This document shows, piece after piece, positions 23,850 to 32,651 of a stretch of 64,000 bases of DNA. Each line of letters opens with the position of its first letter. The first letter of the stretch is position 1. The stretch is taken from assembly GCF_050389775.1 (NCBI RefSeq), contig NZ_CP177144.1, positions 4,464,001-4,528,000 on the forward strand, given 5' to 3'. Source of the stretch: Marinibacterium sp050389775. GTDB taxonomy: Bacteria > Pseudomonadota > Alphaproteobacteria > Rhodobacterales > Rhodobacteraceae. The notes under the pieces were generated by a model, which saw only the letters and a list, made by a program, of their open reading frames with translations, did not search any database and was not told the origin of the DNA. Position numbers and translations under genes: made by a program.

Positions 23850-24116
23850 ATGGCCAACAGCTATACCCTGACCTCCGACTGGACCACCGCCAACCGGTTC
23901 GACGTGACCGGCGATCGCGACGTGCTGGTCAGCAACACCTGCGCCTTCGACATCCGCTGGGCGCGCACCTCGGGGCCGGACACCCCGGCAACCGCTCCTG
24001 CCATGTCGCACCTACTGCGCCCCGGCCAGAGCATGTCGCTGTCGCTGCGCAGCGGCCAGGCGATCTGGCTGGCCGCCCTGCCCGGCGGCACGGCCCTGGT
24101 CGAGGATTTCGGCTGA
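23850..24116 (+). CDS. Small protein of unknown function, paired with the preceding gene
   Basis: An 88-residue beta-rich protein starting MANSYTLTSDWTTANRFDV, with NTCAFDIRWA and HLLRPGQSMSLSL, and no signal peptide or membrane helix. AAGGG lies nine bases before the ATG at 23850. It follows the small exported protein by 19 bases, so the two form an operon. The alternation of hydrophobic and polar residues suggests a small beta sandwich, as in some phage-derived or structural proteins, but no homology can be claimed. The gene converges on the TSUP permease, with 27 bases between stops. Confidence 0.55.
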   Translation: MANSYTLTSDWTTANRFDVTGDRDVLVSNTCAFDIRWARTSGPDTPATAPAMSHLLRPGQSMSLSLRSGQAIWLAALPGGTALVEDFG

Positions 24117-24143
24117 GATCCCGCGACCCGGGGGGCCGGCCGG

Positions 24144-24899
24144 TCAGGTCAGCCCCTCCCACACCAGCTTGATGCCGGTGATCCCCAGCGCGACATAGGT
24201 GATGCCGAAGAACAGGCGTTCGTTCATGCGGCGATGGGCCTTGACCCCGATCCAGGTGCCCAGCAGGGCGACCGGGGCCAGGATCAGGTTGGCCGTCAGC
24301 GATGTCGCGGTGAACAATCCCAACAGCACGTAAGGCACGAACTTGGCGATGTTGATCGCCCAGAAGACCAGGACCGTCGTGGCCTGGTAAGTTGTCTTGT
24401 CCAGCCGCTGTGACAGCATGTAGGCCGCGGCCGGTGGCCCGCCGGCATGGCTGACAAAGCTGGTGAACCCGGCCGTGGCCCCGGCCAGCAGGCCCACCCA
24501 ACCCGGCAGGCGTTCGCCGGACGGCTGGAACAGCTTGTACTGCACGGCCAGTTGCCAGGCGATGAACGCCAGGGCGATCCCCCCGATCAGCACGCGGAAG
24601 ACATCCGGTTCGGCGACCTGGTAGAGCAGCGCGCCCAGGGCCACGCCCGGCAGCCCGCCCAGGATCAGCAGCCGGGCATCCGGCACGCTCCAACGTTTCC
24701 AGAACGGGCCCAGCGTGGCCAGGTCGATCAGCATCAGCAGTGGCAGCATCACGCCCAGGGCCTGGCCCGGCGGCAGCACCAGCGCCAGAATCGCCGACGA
24801 GGCAAAGGCCGCCCCCGAGCCGAATCCACCCTTGGAAATACCAGCAAACAGCACCGCCGGCACGGCGACGGCAAAAAAGAACGGTGTCAGCTCAAGCAC
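24144..24899 (-). CDS. TSUP-family permease (second copy of the family in the window)
   Basis: A 251-residue TauE/SafE-type membrane protein with about eight hydrophobic helices. The N-terminal repeat motif appears as GISKGGFGSGAAF near residue 20, and the C-terminal repeat as GFTSFVSHAGGPPAAAYML near residue 145. This subgroup differs from the permease at 831, whose motifs are GVGGGF. A GTG start at 24899 is preferred because GGGAG lies eight bases upstream; a TTG at 24914 would add five residues. Anion export is the likely role. It is divergent from mdh. Confidence 0.85.
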   Translation of the reverse strand: MLELTPFFFAVAVPAVLFAGISKGGFGSGAAFASSAILALVLPPGQALGVMLPLLMLIDLATLGPFWKRWSVPDARLLILGGLPGVALGALLYQVAEPDVFRVLIGGIALAFIAWQLAVQYKLFQPSGERLPGWVGLLAGATAGFTSFVSHAGGPPAAAYMLSQRLDKTTYQATTVLVFWAINIAKFVPYVLLGLFTATSLTANLILAPVALLGTWIGVKAHRRMNERLFFGITYVALGITGIKLVWEGLT

Positions 24900-25057
24900 G
24901 AGAGATGCTCCCAAAATCTGCGCGACCCACCAGCTTTAGCCCGCCCGATAGCGCCGGAACACCCCCTGCCGCCATCGGCCGCGCCACGCCTCCCTTGCGC
25001 CAAGCGCCGGAACGCACTACGCAATCCTCGTTTTTCACTGGATTGGAGACCCATCCC

Positions 25058-26020
<963 letters not shown>

Positions 26021-26063
26021 GCCCGGCGATCACCGGCGCCCGCGCGGCGCCGGGCCACAAAAG

Positions 26064-26101
26064 AAAACGCCTGCCGGTCACCATGCCGGCAGGCGTTTTT
26101 T
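26064..26101 (+). terminator. Strong intrinsic terminator after mdh
   Basis: AAAACGCCTGCCGG and CCGGCAGGCGTTTTTT form a 10-bp perfect GC stem with an eight-base loop and six T residues. It lies 43 bases after the mdh stop. Confidence 0.9.
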
Positions 26102-26146
26102 CTTGGTCGATGGTGCTGTGCTTGCCCAGTTCGACCCGGCTTAGCC

Positions 26147-26192
26147 CCCGGAATTTTCGAAAATTCCGGGCCGGAAAATTCGAATTTTCCGG
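26147..26192. repeat. Two adjacent perfect palindromes with AATTTTCGAAAATT core
   Basis: The first palindrome (26147-26170) has arms CCCGGAATTTTC/GAAAATTCCGGG. The second (26171-26192) has arms CCGGAAAATTC/GAATTTTCCGG. They touch each other with no spacer and lie in the convergent gap between mdh and the PAP2/barrel gene. The cores share CGGAAnnTTCGAA. No T tract follows either one. They could be a bidirectional transcript end or a mobile palindromic repeat. Confidence 0.75.
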
Positions 26193-26241
26193 TGCCCGGC
26201 GCGGCCAGTCAGATCAGGCCAGAACAAGTCAAACGACCGGA

Positions 26242-27483
26242 TCAAAAGGCCAGCGACACCCCGAAGTTGACCGCGTTGGTCCAGATCTGGGTTTCCAGGC
26301 TGCCGCCCCCGTCGAGGTCGGCATCCAGCCAGGAATAGGTGCCCTTGTACTCCCCGAACAGCCGCCAGCGGTCGTTCAGCGCATAGCTGACCCCGGCCAG
26401 CCAGGCCACGTTCGGCCCGGTGACCTGGTACCCGAAGGTCTTGGTCGCGCTTGCGCTCGATTGCACCTCGACATGCGGGAAGGCCACGCCGGCGCCCAGG
26501 CCGACATAGGGTGTCGCCCGGCCCCACCATTGGTTCAGCCAGCGCCGCGACACGCCCAGGGTGATGTTGTTCAGCCCGTCGGTGAATTCCAGCGTCTCAA
26601 AGCCCGTGGCCGCCAGGGTTTCATCGCTGGCATAGGCCTTGGAATGGGTGAAATCGAGGTGAAAGCCCCAGTCGTCGGTCCGCCACCAGGTCGCCCGGAC
26701 GCCGTAATAGGGCGGGGCCGAGAAGGACTTGCCGTCCCAGCTGGCCGAGAAGTTGAAATCGCCCACGCCGGTCGGATCGGTGCCCGACACGTCGTTGCTG
26801 TGGGCGTTCTGGAACCCGGTGTAAAAGCTCAGCTCCAGCTCGGCCTGCGCCGCCGGCGCGGCCATCATCCCGGCGCCGGCCAGCAGGGCCACGGCCATCA
26901 GGCGCCCGCCCGACCGGCCAAGCGCCCGGCCGATCGCCCCGCCCGCCCGGCGCGACAGCCGGTCGAGCCCGGTCAGCGCCATGGCCTGGGCCAGCCAGCC
27001 GATCAGCGCGCCGGCCACGACCTGCAACGTGGTATGGGCCCCGGCCTCGACGCGCGAGGCGCCGGTCGCCCCGGCAGCCAGCAGCGCCACGCCCTGGGCC
27101 GGGGCATTGCCCGCCAGGCAGGTCTGCGTCAGCCCGACCGCCCCAAAGGTCGCGGCCGCCGTGTGGCCGCTGGGGAACCCTTTCGATCCGCCGTTCGGCC
27201 GGCGGTTCACCGCCAGATCGCCCAGGGCGAACTTCGGTGTCTTGATCGCTGCTTCCAGCAAGATGTATCTCCCGATGTAAGTCATGCCGCGCCCCGACGC
27301 CGCGGCGCAGGCCAGCCCGAGAACGGGCAGGACGACCTGCAACCGGTCCCCGGTCCGTTCGGCCGAAGGCCAGAACAGGGCCGCCACCAGCAGCACGATC
27401 CCCAGGACCGACCACAGGCTGAGCCGTCGGAAGAGGGAATGCAACATGAAGCGGCCTGACCTTGGCAATGTGTCGCGTGGCAA
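26242..27483 (-). CDS. PAP2 phosphatase / outer-membrane beta-barrel fusion protein
   Basis: A 413-residue protein with two unlike halves. Residues 20-175 are a PAP2 (type 2 phosphatidic acid phosphatase) domain with several membrane helices, PSGH at 104-107 and SRVEAGAH at 143-150; the usual aspartate four residues after the histidine is Gln154. Residues 192-214 look like an internal signal peptide ending in AQA. Residues 215-413 alternate like an outer-membrane barrel and end in Phe (GVSLAF), the barrel-assembly signature. The barrel resembles Rhodobacteraceae proteins annotated as lipid A oxidase (LpxQ-like). A TTG start at 27483 is preferred because AGGAGG lies seven bases before it; ATG 27447 has no such site. 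Confidence 0.7.
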   Translation of the reverse strand: MPRDTLPRSGRFMLHSLFRRLSLWSVLGIVLLVAALFWPSAERTGDRLQVVLPVLGLACAAASGRGMTYIGRYILLEAAIKTPKFALGDLAVNRRPNGGSKGFPSGHTAAATFGAVGLTQTCLAGNAPAQGVALLAAGATGASRVEAGAHTTLQVVAGALIGWLAQAMALTGLDRLSRRAGGAIGRALGRSGGRLMAVALLAGAGMMAAPAAQAELELSFYTGFQNAHSNDVSGTDPTGVGDFNFSASWDGKSFSAPPYYGVRATWWRTDDWGFHLDFTHSKAYASDETLAATGFETLEFTDGLNNITLGVSRRWLNQWWGRATPYVGLGAGVAFPHVEVQSSASATKTFGYQVTGPNVAWLAGVSYALNDRWRLFGEYKGTYSWLDADLDGGGSLETQIWTNAVNFGVSLAF

Positions 27484-27583
27484 ATGTCAGCCTCCTAGGC
27501 AGCCCGGCCGGAGGAAGCAAGGGAATGCCGCCCCGCCGCCGATCACATCTTGCGAATCGCCTGTCGCGCTGCCAGCCGGCCAC

Positions 27584-27616
27584 TTGTGATCACACCCCGA
27601 AAACGTGTGATCACAA
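27584..27616. promoter_or_regulatory. Twin TGTGATCACA operator upstream of sucC
   Basis: TGTGATCACA at 27585-27594 and 27606-27615, with centres 21 bp apart and mirrored flanks (TTGTGATCACAC, GTGTGATCACAA). The layout is identical to that before sdhC. The nearer site ends 110 bases before the sucC ATG, against 114 for sdhC. Confidence 0.75.
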
Positions 27617-27724
27617 ACCCGGTTTTTTTCCGCCGAAATGCGCATTCCGGCAAGAAAATCTTTAACCCCGCCCGTCATGCAGGCTTATAGGTGAATCAAC
27701 GCACACAAGACGGGACGGATTTCC

Positions 27725-28918
27725 ATGAACATCCACGAATACCAGGCAAAGGCCCTGCTGCGCAGCTACGGCGCTCCGGTGTCGGACGGTCGCGTCGTCC
27801 TCAAGGCGGATGAAGCCAAGACCGCGGCGGGCGAACTCGACGGCCCGCTCTGGGTGGTCAAGGCCCAGATCCACGCAGGCGGCCGCGGCAAGGGCTCGTT
27901 CAAGGAAGCCGATGCCGGCGAGAAGGGCGGCGTGCGCCTGGCCAAGTCGGTGGAAGAAGCCGCCGAGGAAGCCAAGAAGATGCTCGGCCGCACCCTGGTG
28001 ACCCACCAGACCGGCCCGGCCGGCAAGCAGGTCAACCGCATCTACATCGAGGACGGCTCGGGCATCGAGACCGAACTCTACCTGGCCCTGCTCGTCGACC
28101 GCGTGACCAGCCGCGTGTCCTTCGTCTGCTCGACCGAAGGCGGCATGGACATCGAGGAAGTCGCGGCCAGCACGCCCGAGAAGATCCTGTCGTTCTCCGT
28201 CGACCCGGCCACCGGCTACCAGGCCTTCCACGGCCGCCGCATCGCGTTTTCGCTGGGCCTCAAGGGCGCCCAGGTCAAGCAATGCGTCGCGCTGATGGGC
28301 CTGCTCTACAAGGCCTTCATCGAGAAGGACATGGAGATGCTCGAGATCAACCCGCTGATCGTGACCGACAGCGGCGATCTGAAGGTGCTCGACGCCAAGC
28401 TGGGCTTCGACGGCAACGCGATCTATCGCCACGCCGACATCGCCGAACTGCGCGACACGACCGAAGAGGACCCCAAGGAACTCGAAGCGTCGAAATACGA
28501 CCTGAACTACATCGCGCTGGATGGCGAGATCGGCTGCATGGTGAACGGCGCGGGCCTGGCCATGGCGACGATGGACATCATCAAGCTCTACGGTGCGGAA
28601 CCGGCCAACTTCCTCGACGTGGGCGGCGGCGCGACCAAGGAAAAGGTCACCGAGGCGTTCAAGATCATCACCTCGGACCCGAACGTCAAAGGCATCCTGG
28701 TCAACATCTTCGGCGGCATCATGCGCTGTGACGTCATCGCCGAAGGCGTGATCGCCGCGGTGAAAGAGGTCGGCCTGCAGGTTCCGCTGGTTGTCCGCCT
28801 CGAAGGCACCAATGTCGAGCAGGGCAAGGAGATCATCAACACCTCCGGCCTCGCCGTGATCGCCGCCGAGAACCTCAAGGACGGCGCCGAGAAGATCGTG
28901 AAAGCGGTCAAGGGCTGA
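27725..28918 (+). CDS. sucC: Succinyl-CoA synthetase (ADP-forming) beta subunit
   Basis: A 397-residue ATP-grasp subunit that, with SucD, interconverts succinyl-CoA and succinate with formation of ATP or GTP. The opening MNIHEYQAKALLRSYGAPV is the family signature. The nucleotide-binding KAQIHAGGRGKG lies near residue 46, MEINPLIVT-like LEINPLIVTDSGDL near 210, and the CoA/partner stretch NIFGGIMRCDVIAEGV near 325. It opens a long plus-strand run ending with lpdA, headed by the twin operator. A glycosyltransferase gene lies between it and sucD. Confidence 0.98.
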   Translation: MNIHEYQAKALLRSYGAPVSDGRVVLKADEAKTAAGELDGPLWVVKAQIHAGGRGKGSFKEADAGEKGGVRLAKSVEEAAEEAKKMLGRTLVTHQTGPAGKQVNRIYIEDGSGIETELYLALLVDRVTSRVSFVCSTEGGMDIEEVAASTPEKILSFSVDPATGYQAFHGRRIAFSLGLKGAQVKQCVALMGLLYKAFIEKDMEMLEINPLIVTDSGDLKVLDAKLGFDGNAIYRHADIAELRDTTEEDPKELEASKYDLNYIALDGEIGCMVNGAGLAMATMDIIKLYGAEPANFLDVGGGATKEKVTEAFKIITSDPNVKGILVNIFGGIMRCDVIAEGVIAAVKEVGLQVPLVVRLEGTNVEQGKEIINTSGLAVIAAENLKDGAEKIVKAVKG

Positions 28919-28949
28919 GGCTGCGCGCCCGGCCGGTGCGGACAGCAAG

Positions 28950-30434
28950 ATGACGAGCATGACGCAGCATATCGATATCGCAGGGTCGCATGACCGCGAC
29001 GATCGGCTGGCCCGCATGGTGCCGGCGGCGGTGCTCGTCTATCTTGCCGTCCAATGCGCGGCCCGGGTGGCAGCGCCCGGCGGGCTGACCATCGACGAAG
29101 CCGAACAGATGGTCGCAACGCAAGCTCTGGAGTGGGGCTACAGCACGCAGCCCCCTCTTTATACCTGGATCCAGATGGCCGTGTTCGAGGCCACCGGACC
29201 GGGCAAGCTGGGCCTGGCCGCCGTCAAGGCCGGGCTGCTGGCCAGCACCTATCTCGGTGTCTGGACACTGATGCGCCAGCTGCGCGCCGGGCCGACCCTG
29301 GCCGCCGTGGCGGTGGTCGGCGCGCTGCTGCTGCCCTCGCTGTCCTACGAGGCCCAGAAGGACCTGACCCATTCCGTCCTGGCCACCGCGCTGGCCGTCT
29401 GGACGACCTGCCTGGCCGTGGCCGCCCTGCGCCGGCCGACGATGCCCGGCTTTGCCGCGCTTGGCCTGCTGATCGGCGCCGGGCTGCTGGCCAAGTGGAA
29501 CTTTGCCATTCTGCTGATCGGCCTGATCCCCGCCATTGCGCTCGATCCGCGCGCCCGGGGGCACCTGGGCGGCTGGCTGCTCTGCGCCGCCGTGGCGCTG
29601 GCCGTGATCGCCCTGCCCGCTGGCTGGATCCTGTCCAACTGGGCGGTGTCCACCTCGGGCGCCTCGAAATTCGCCATCACCCAGGCGCCCTACCTGCAAC
29701 GTGTCGTGCAGGCCGCCGGGGAATACGGCATGGCCCTGCTGTCGGCCTGCGGGCTGCTGGTGCTGGCCTTTCTCGCCGGGTTCGACCTGCGCGCCGCGCG
29801 GAAGGCGGCCGGCGACGAAACCGATGCCGACCGGGCCCTGCTGCAGCGCTGCGTGATCCTGGCCATCGCGGCCACCGGCCTGCTGACGATTGCCCTGGGC
29901 GCGACCGAAGTGCGCGAGCGCTGGCTGCTGCCCGTGCTGGTGCTGGTGCCCGCCGCCCTGGCCCTGTGGCTGGGCGCCGGGCTGACCGCCCGGCGGTTTC
30001 ACCTGTTCCTCGGCCTGGGCGCGGCACTGATGCTGGCGCTGGCCGTGGCGCTGCCGCTGAACATGGCCCGTGGCGGGCGCAACCCGGCCCATGCGGCCAT
30101 TCCCTTCGACCGGGCGGCCGAAGCGATGGAGCTGAACGACCAGCTGGTGCTGGTGTCCGACCGGATGATCGCCGGCAACCTGCGCAACGTGCGGCCCGAC
30201 CTGGCCGTGGTGACGCCCGACATGCCCGGCCTGCTGGCCGGCCGGCCGGCCGATTTCGCCATCTGGGGCGCCCGCGACGACCGCCCCGCCGACCTGCCCG
30301 CCCCCCTGCCCGCGCTGGTCAGCGCCCGGGGGGACCAGGCCGATTTCGCTCAACATTCCGTGGTGACGCTGCCCTATCCGGCGCCGCACCAGGACCGCAA
30401 CTACAGCTTCTACCGGGTGGAGGTGGCGCAATGA
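28950..30434 (+). CDS. GT-C family glycosyltransferase (ArnT/PMT-like), between sucC and sucD
   Basis: A 494-residue integral membrane protein with ten or more hydrophobic helices. An acidic motif in the first periplasmic loop, LTIDEAEQMVATQ near residue 46, and a following PPLYTWIQ are typical of the glycosyltransferase family 39/83 (PMT_2) group, which moves sugars from polyprenyl-phosphate donors to lipid or protein acceptors. The C-terminal third (from about residue 375) is a soluble periplasmic domain. ATG 28950 (MTSMTQ) or 28959 can serve as start. It is placed 31 bases after sucC and 116 before sucD, so it rides on the suc transcript. Acceptor unknown. Confidence 0.75.
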   Translation: MTSMTQHIDIAGSHDRDDRLARMVPAAVLVYLAVQCAARVAAPGGLTIDEAEQMVATQALEWGYSTQPPLYTWIQMAVFEATGPGKLGLAAVKAGLLASTYLGVWTLMRQLRAGPTLAAVAVVGALLLPSLSYEAQKDLTHSVLATALAVWTTCLAVAALRRPTMPGFAALGLLIGAGLLAKWNFAILLIGLIPAIALDPRARGHLGGWLLCAAVALAVIALPAGWILSNWAVSTSGASKFAITQAPYLQRVVQAAGEYGMALLSACGLLVLAFLAGFDLRAARKAAGDETDADRALLQRCVILAIAATGLLTIALGATEVRERWLLPVLVLVPAALALWLGAGLTARRFHLFLGLGAALMLALAVALPLNMARGGRNPAHAAIPFDRAAEAMELNDQLVLVSDRMIAGNLRNVRPDLAVVTPDMPGLLAGRPADFAIWGARDDRPADLPAPLPALVSARGDQADFAQHSVVTLPYPAPHQDRNYSFYRVEVAQ

Positions 30435-30550
30435 CACGACGCCCCGGCCCCGCCCGGCCGACCCCGACAGGGCCCACAACGATCTGAATTGGGCCCGGGC
30501 CCGCCGACCGGCGGGCGAACAGAAACAAGCAAGGAAGAACGGATACAGAC

Positions 30551-31432
30551 ATGGCAGTTCTCGTCGACGAAAATACCAAAGTCATCTGTCAGGGCCTGAC
30601 GGGCTCGCAGGGTACGTTCCACACGGAACAGGCCATTGCCTATGGCACCAAGATGGTCGGCGGCGTGACCCCCGGCAAGGGCGGCATGGAGCACCTGAAC
30701 CTGCCGGTCTTCGACTCGGTCCACGAAGCCAAGGCTGTCACCGAAGCCAACGCCTCGGTCATCTACGTGCCGCCGCCCTTCGCGGCCGATTCGATCATGG
30801 AAGCGATCGACGCCGAGATGGAGCTGATCGTCTGCATCACCGAGGGCATCCCGGTTCTCGACATGATGAAGGTCAAGCGCGCGCTGGTGGATTCGAAATC
30901 CGTGCTGATCGGCCCCAACTGCCCCGGTGTCATCACCCCCGACGCCTGCAAGATCGGCATCATGCCCGGCCACATCCACAAGCGTGGCAAGGTCGGCGTC
31001 GTGTCGCGCTCGGGCACGCTGACCTACGAAGCCGTGAAACAGACCACCGACGTGGGCCTCGGCCAGTCGACCTGCGTCGGCATCGGCGGCGACCCGATCA
31101 AGGGCACCGAGCACCTGGACGTGCTGGAATGGTTCCTGGCCGATGACGAGACCGAAGCCATCATCATGATCGGCGAGATCGGCGGTTCGGCCGAAGAGGA
31201 CGCCGCCCAGTTCCTGGCCGACGAAAAGAAAAAGGGCCGCTGGAAGCCCACCGCTGGGTTCATCGCCGGCCGCACGGCGCCTCCGGGCCGCCGCATGGGC
31301 CATGCCGGGGCCATCGTCGCCGGCGGCAAGGGCGGTGCCGAGGACAAGATCGAAGCCATGAAATCGGCTGGCATCGTTGTCGCGGAAAGCCCCGCCCAGC
31401 TGGGCGAAGCCGTGCTGAAGGCCATCGGCTGA
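30551..31432 (+). CDS. sucD: Succinyl-CoA synthetase alpha subunit
   Basis: A 293-residue subunit that carries the CoA site and the phosphorylated histidine. N-terminal CQGLTGSQGTFHTEQAIAYGT is the CoA-binding fold, GPNCPGVITPDACKIGIMPG lies mid-protein, and the active histidine is near residue 251 in MGHAGAIVAGGKG. AAGGAAG precedes the ATG. It acts with SucC in the only substrate-level phosphorylation of the TCA cycle. The gene is followed by a GC hairpin at 31447-31474. Confidence 0.98.
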   Translation: MAVLVDENTKVICQGLTGSQGTFHTEQAIAYGTKMVGGVTPGKGGMEHLNLPVFDSVHEAKAVTEANASVIYVPPPFAADSIMEAIDAEMELIVCITEGIPVLDMMKVKRALVDSKSVLIGPNCPGVITPDACKIGIMPGHIHKRGKVGVVSRSGTLTYEAVKQTTDVGLGQSTCVGIGGDPIKGTEHLDVLEWFLADDETEAIIMIGEIGGSAEEDAAQFLADEKKKGRWKPTAGFIAGRTAPPGRRMGHAGAIVAGGKGGAEDKIEAMKSAGIVVAESPAQLGEAVLKAIG

Positions 31433-31446
31433 CACTGACAAGAACC

Positions 31447-31474
31447 GGGGATGTCCCAGGACCGGGACATCCCC
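31447..31474 (+). terminator. GC hairpin after sucD (weak terminator or processing site)
   Basis: GGGGATGTCCC-AGGACC-GGGACATCCCC is a perfect 11-bp stem with a six-base loop, 15 bases after the sucD stop. No T tract follows (CCATTCG), so it is more likely to give partial termination or 3'-end protection than full termination. Confidence 0.45.
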
Positions 31475-31498
31475 CCATTCGCGGAGAGTACAAGGGTC

Positions 31499-32362
31499 AT
31501 GGAGACGGTTTCAGCTTTGGTTGACGAAACGCCCCGCCCGGGACGCCGGCTGCTGCCGGCCGGCCGGCGGGGTGCTGTCGTCTCTGCCCTTGTCCTTCTG
31601 GCCGCGGCCACCGCGCTGACGGGCTGCGGCCGACGGTCGGTCGTGGGCGCTGCGGTCAATGCCACGACCAGCGCCGTGTCGACGGCCGCCAATGTCGCCG
31701 GCACCGCCGTGTCGACCACGGCCAATGTCGCCGGGGCGGCCGTCTCGACCACGGCCAGCGCCACCAGCGCCGCCGTCTCGGGCGTTTCGGCGGCCGCATC
31801 GGCCGGCAGCAGCGCCGCCGCGGCCGGCACGACCGCCGCCGCAGCGGGCACCACCACGGCTGCGGCCGGCACAGGGGTCATCACGCCGACGCTGGTCGCC
31901 GGCACCGTCGGGCTGGGCCTGGCCGCCGGCTATGACCAGGACAGCCGCCAGATCAATGCCGCAGCCCAGGCCGAAGGCTCGGCCAATTGCCTGCAGGCCG
32001 GGGGCAACGCGGCCAATGCCATCCAGCTGCTGACCGCCGCCGGCTGGCAGGACGCCGGATCGGAAGGCAGCATGCGCGTCTTCATGAAAAACGACACCCG
32101 CGGCCTCGTCACGCCCGAGGGCAATTGCCTGTTCCGCTCGGAATTCACCACCCCGACCGAAGCCGACAGCGCCGTGCGCAACCTGGTCGGCACGCTCTAC
32201 CCCGGCGCCGTGCTGGGCGGCGCGCCGTCAGGCGCGACAACCGGCTGCGACGGCTTCACCGTATCGACCGCCCGCAACCGCCAGGGCTGGATCCACTACA
32301 CCTCGGCCAACGGCACCGCATGCGGTGGGCTGGGCTCGGGCGTGACGATCCAATTCTTGTGA
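31499..32362 (+). CDS. Predicted lipoprotein with Ala/Thr/Val repeats, between sucD and sucA
   Basis: A 287-residue protein with a late signal segment (about residues 23-42) and lipobox LTGC, lipidated cysteine about C43. Residues 50-120 are low-complexity Ala/Val/Ser/Thr with a degenerate repeat of TANVAGTAVST type. The C-terminal domain (about 150-287) holds four cysteines, including NCLQAGG, NCLFRSEF and GCDGF, and could be disulfide-bonded. ATG 31499 is preferred because ATG 31451 lies inside the hairpin after sucD. It should reside in the periplasm, attached to a membrane. Not recognised; no tie to 2-oxoglutarate dehydrogenase is evident. Confidence 0.65.
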   Translation: METVSALVDETPRPGRRLLPAGRRGAVVSALVLLAAATALTGCGRRSVVGAAVNATTSAVSTAANVAGTAVSTTANVAGAAVSTTASATSAAVSGVSAAASAGSSAAAAGTTAAAAGTTTAAAGTGVITPTLVAGTVGLGLAAGYDQDSRQINAAAQAEGSANCLQAGGNAANAIQLLTAAGWQDAGSEGSMRVFMKNDTRGLVTPEGNCLFRSEFTTPTEADSAVRNLVGTLYPGAVLGGAPSGATTGCDGFTVSTARNRQGWIHYTSANGTACGGLGSGVTIQFL

Positions 32363-32651
32363 TGCGCCATGACCCGACGTGATCCGATGACCCGCCACCC
32401 CGCATATCGCAACAGCAAAGCCGCCCCGAACCAGACAATCCGCCCGTTGTAACCATTCTGAAACCGAAATACCGGCACATGCACATTGACCGCAGGCCCG
32501 ACCGGGCCAACGCATATGACACGGCCCTGACCCCGGGGGGGATGACATCCCGCCGTCCGGGGCCATCTTGTCCGGTGCCGGACCGACAACACCACTTGCC
32601 GGAACGCAAGACAAAGATCAGCAGCCCCGATTGCCAGAGGAAGGCAAGACG

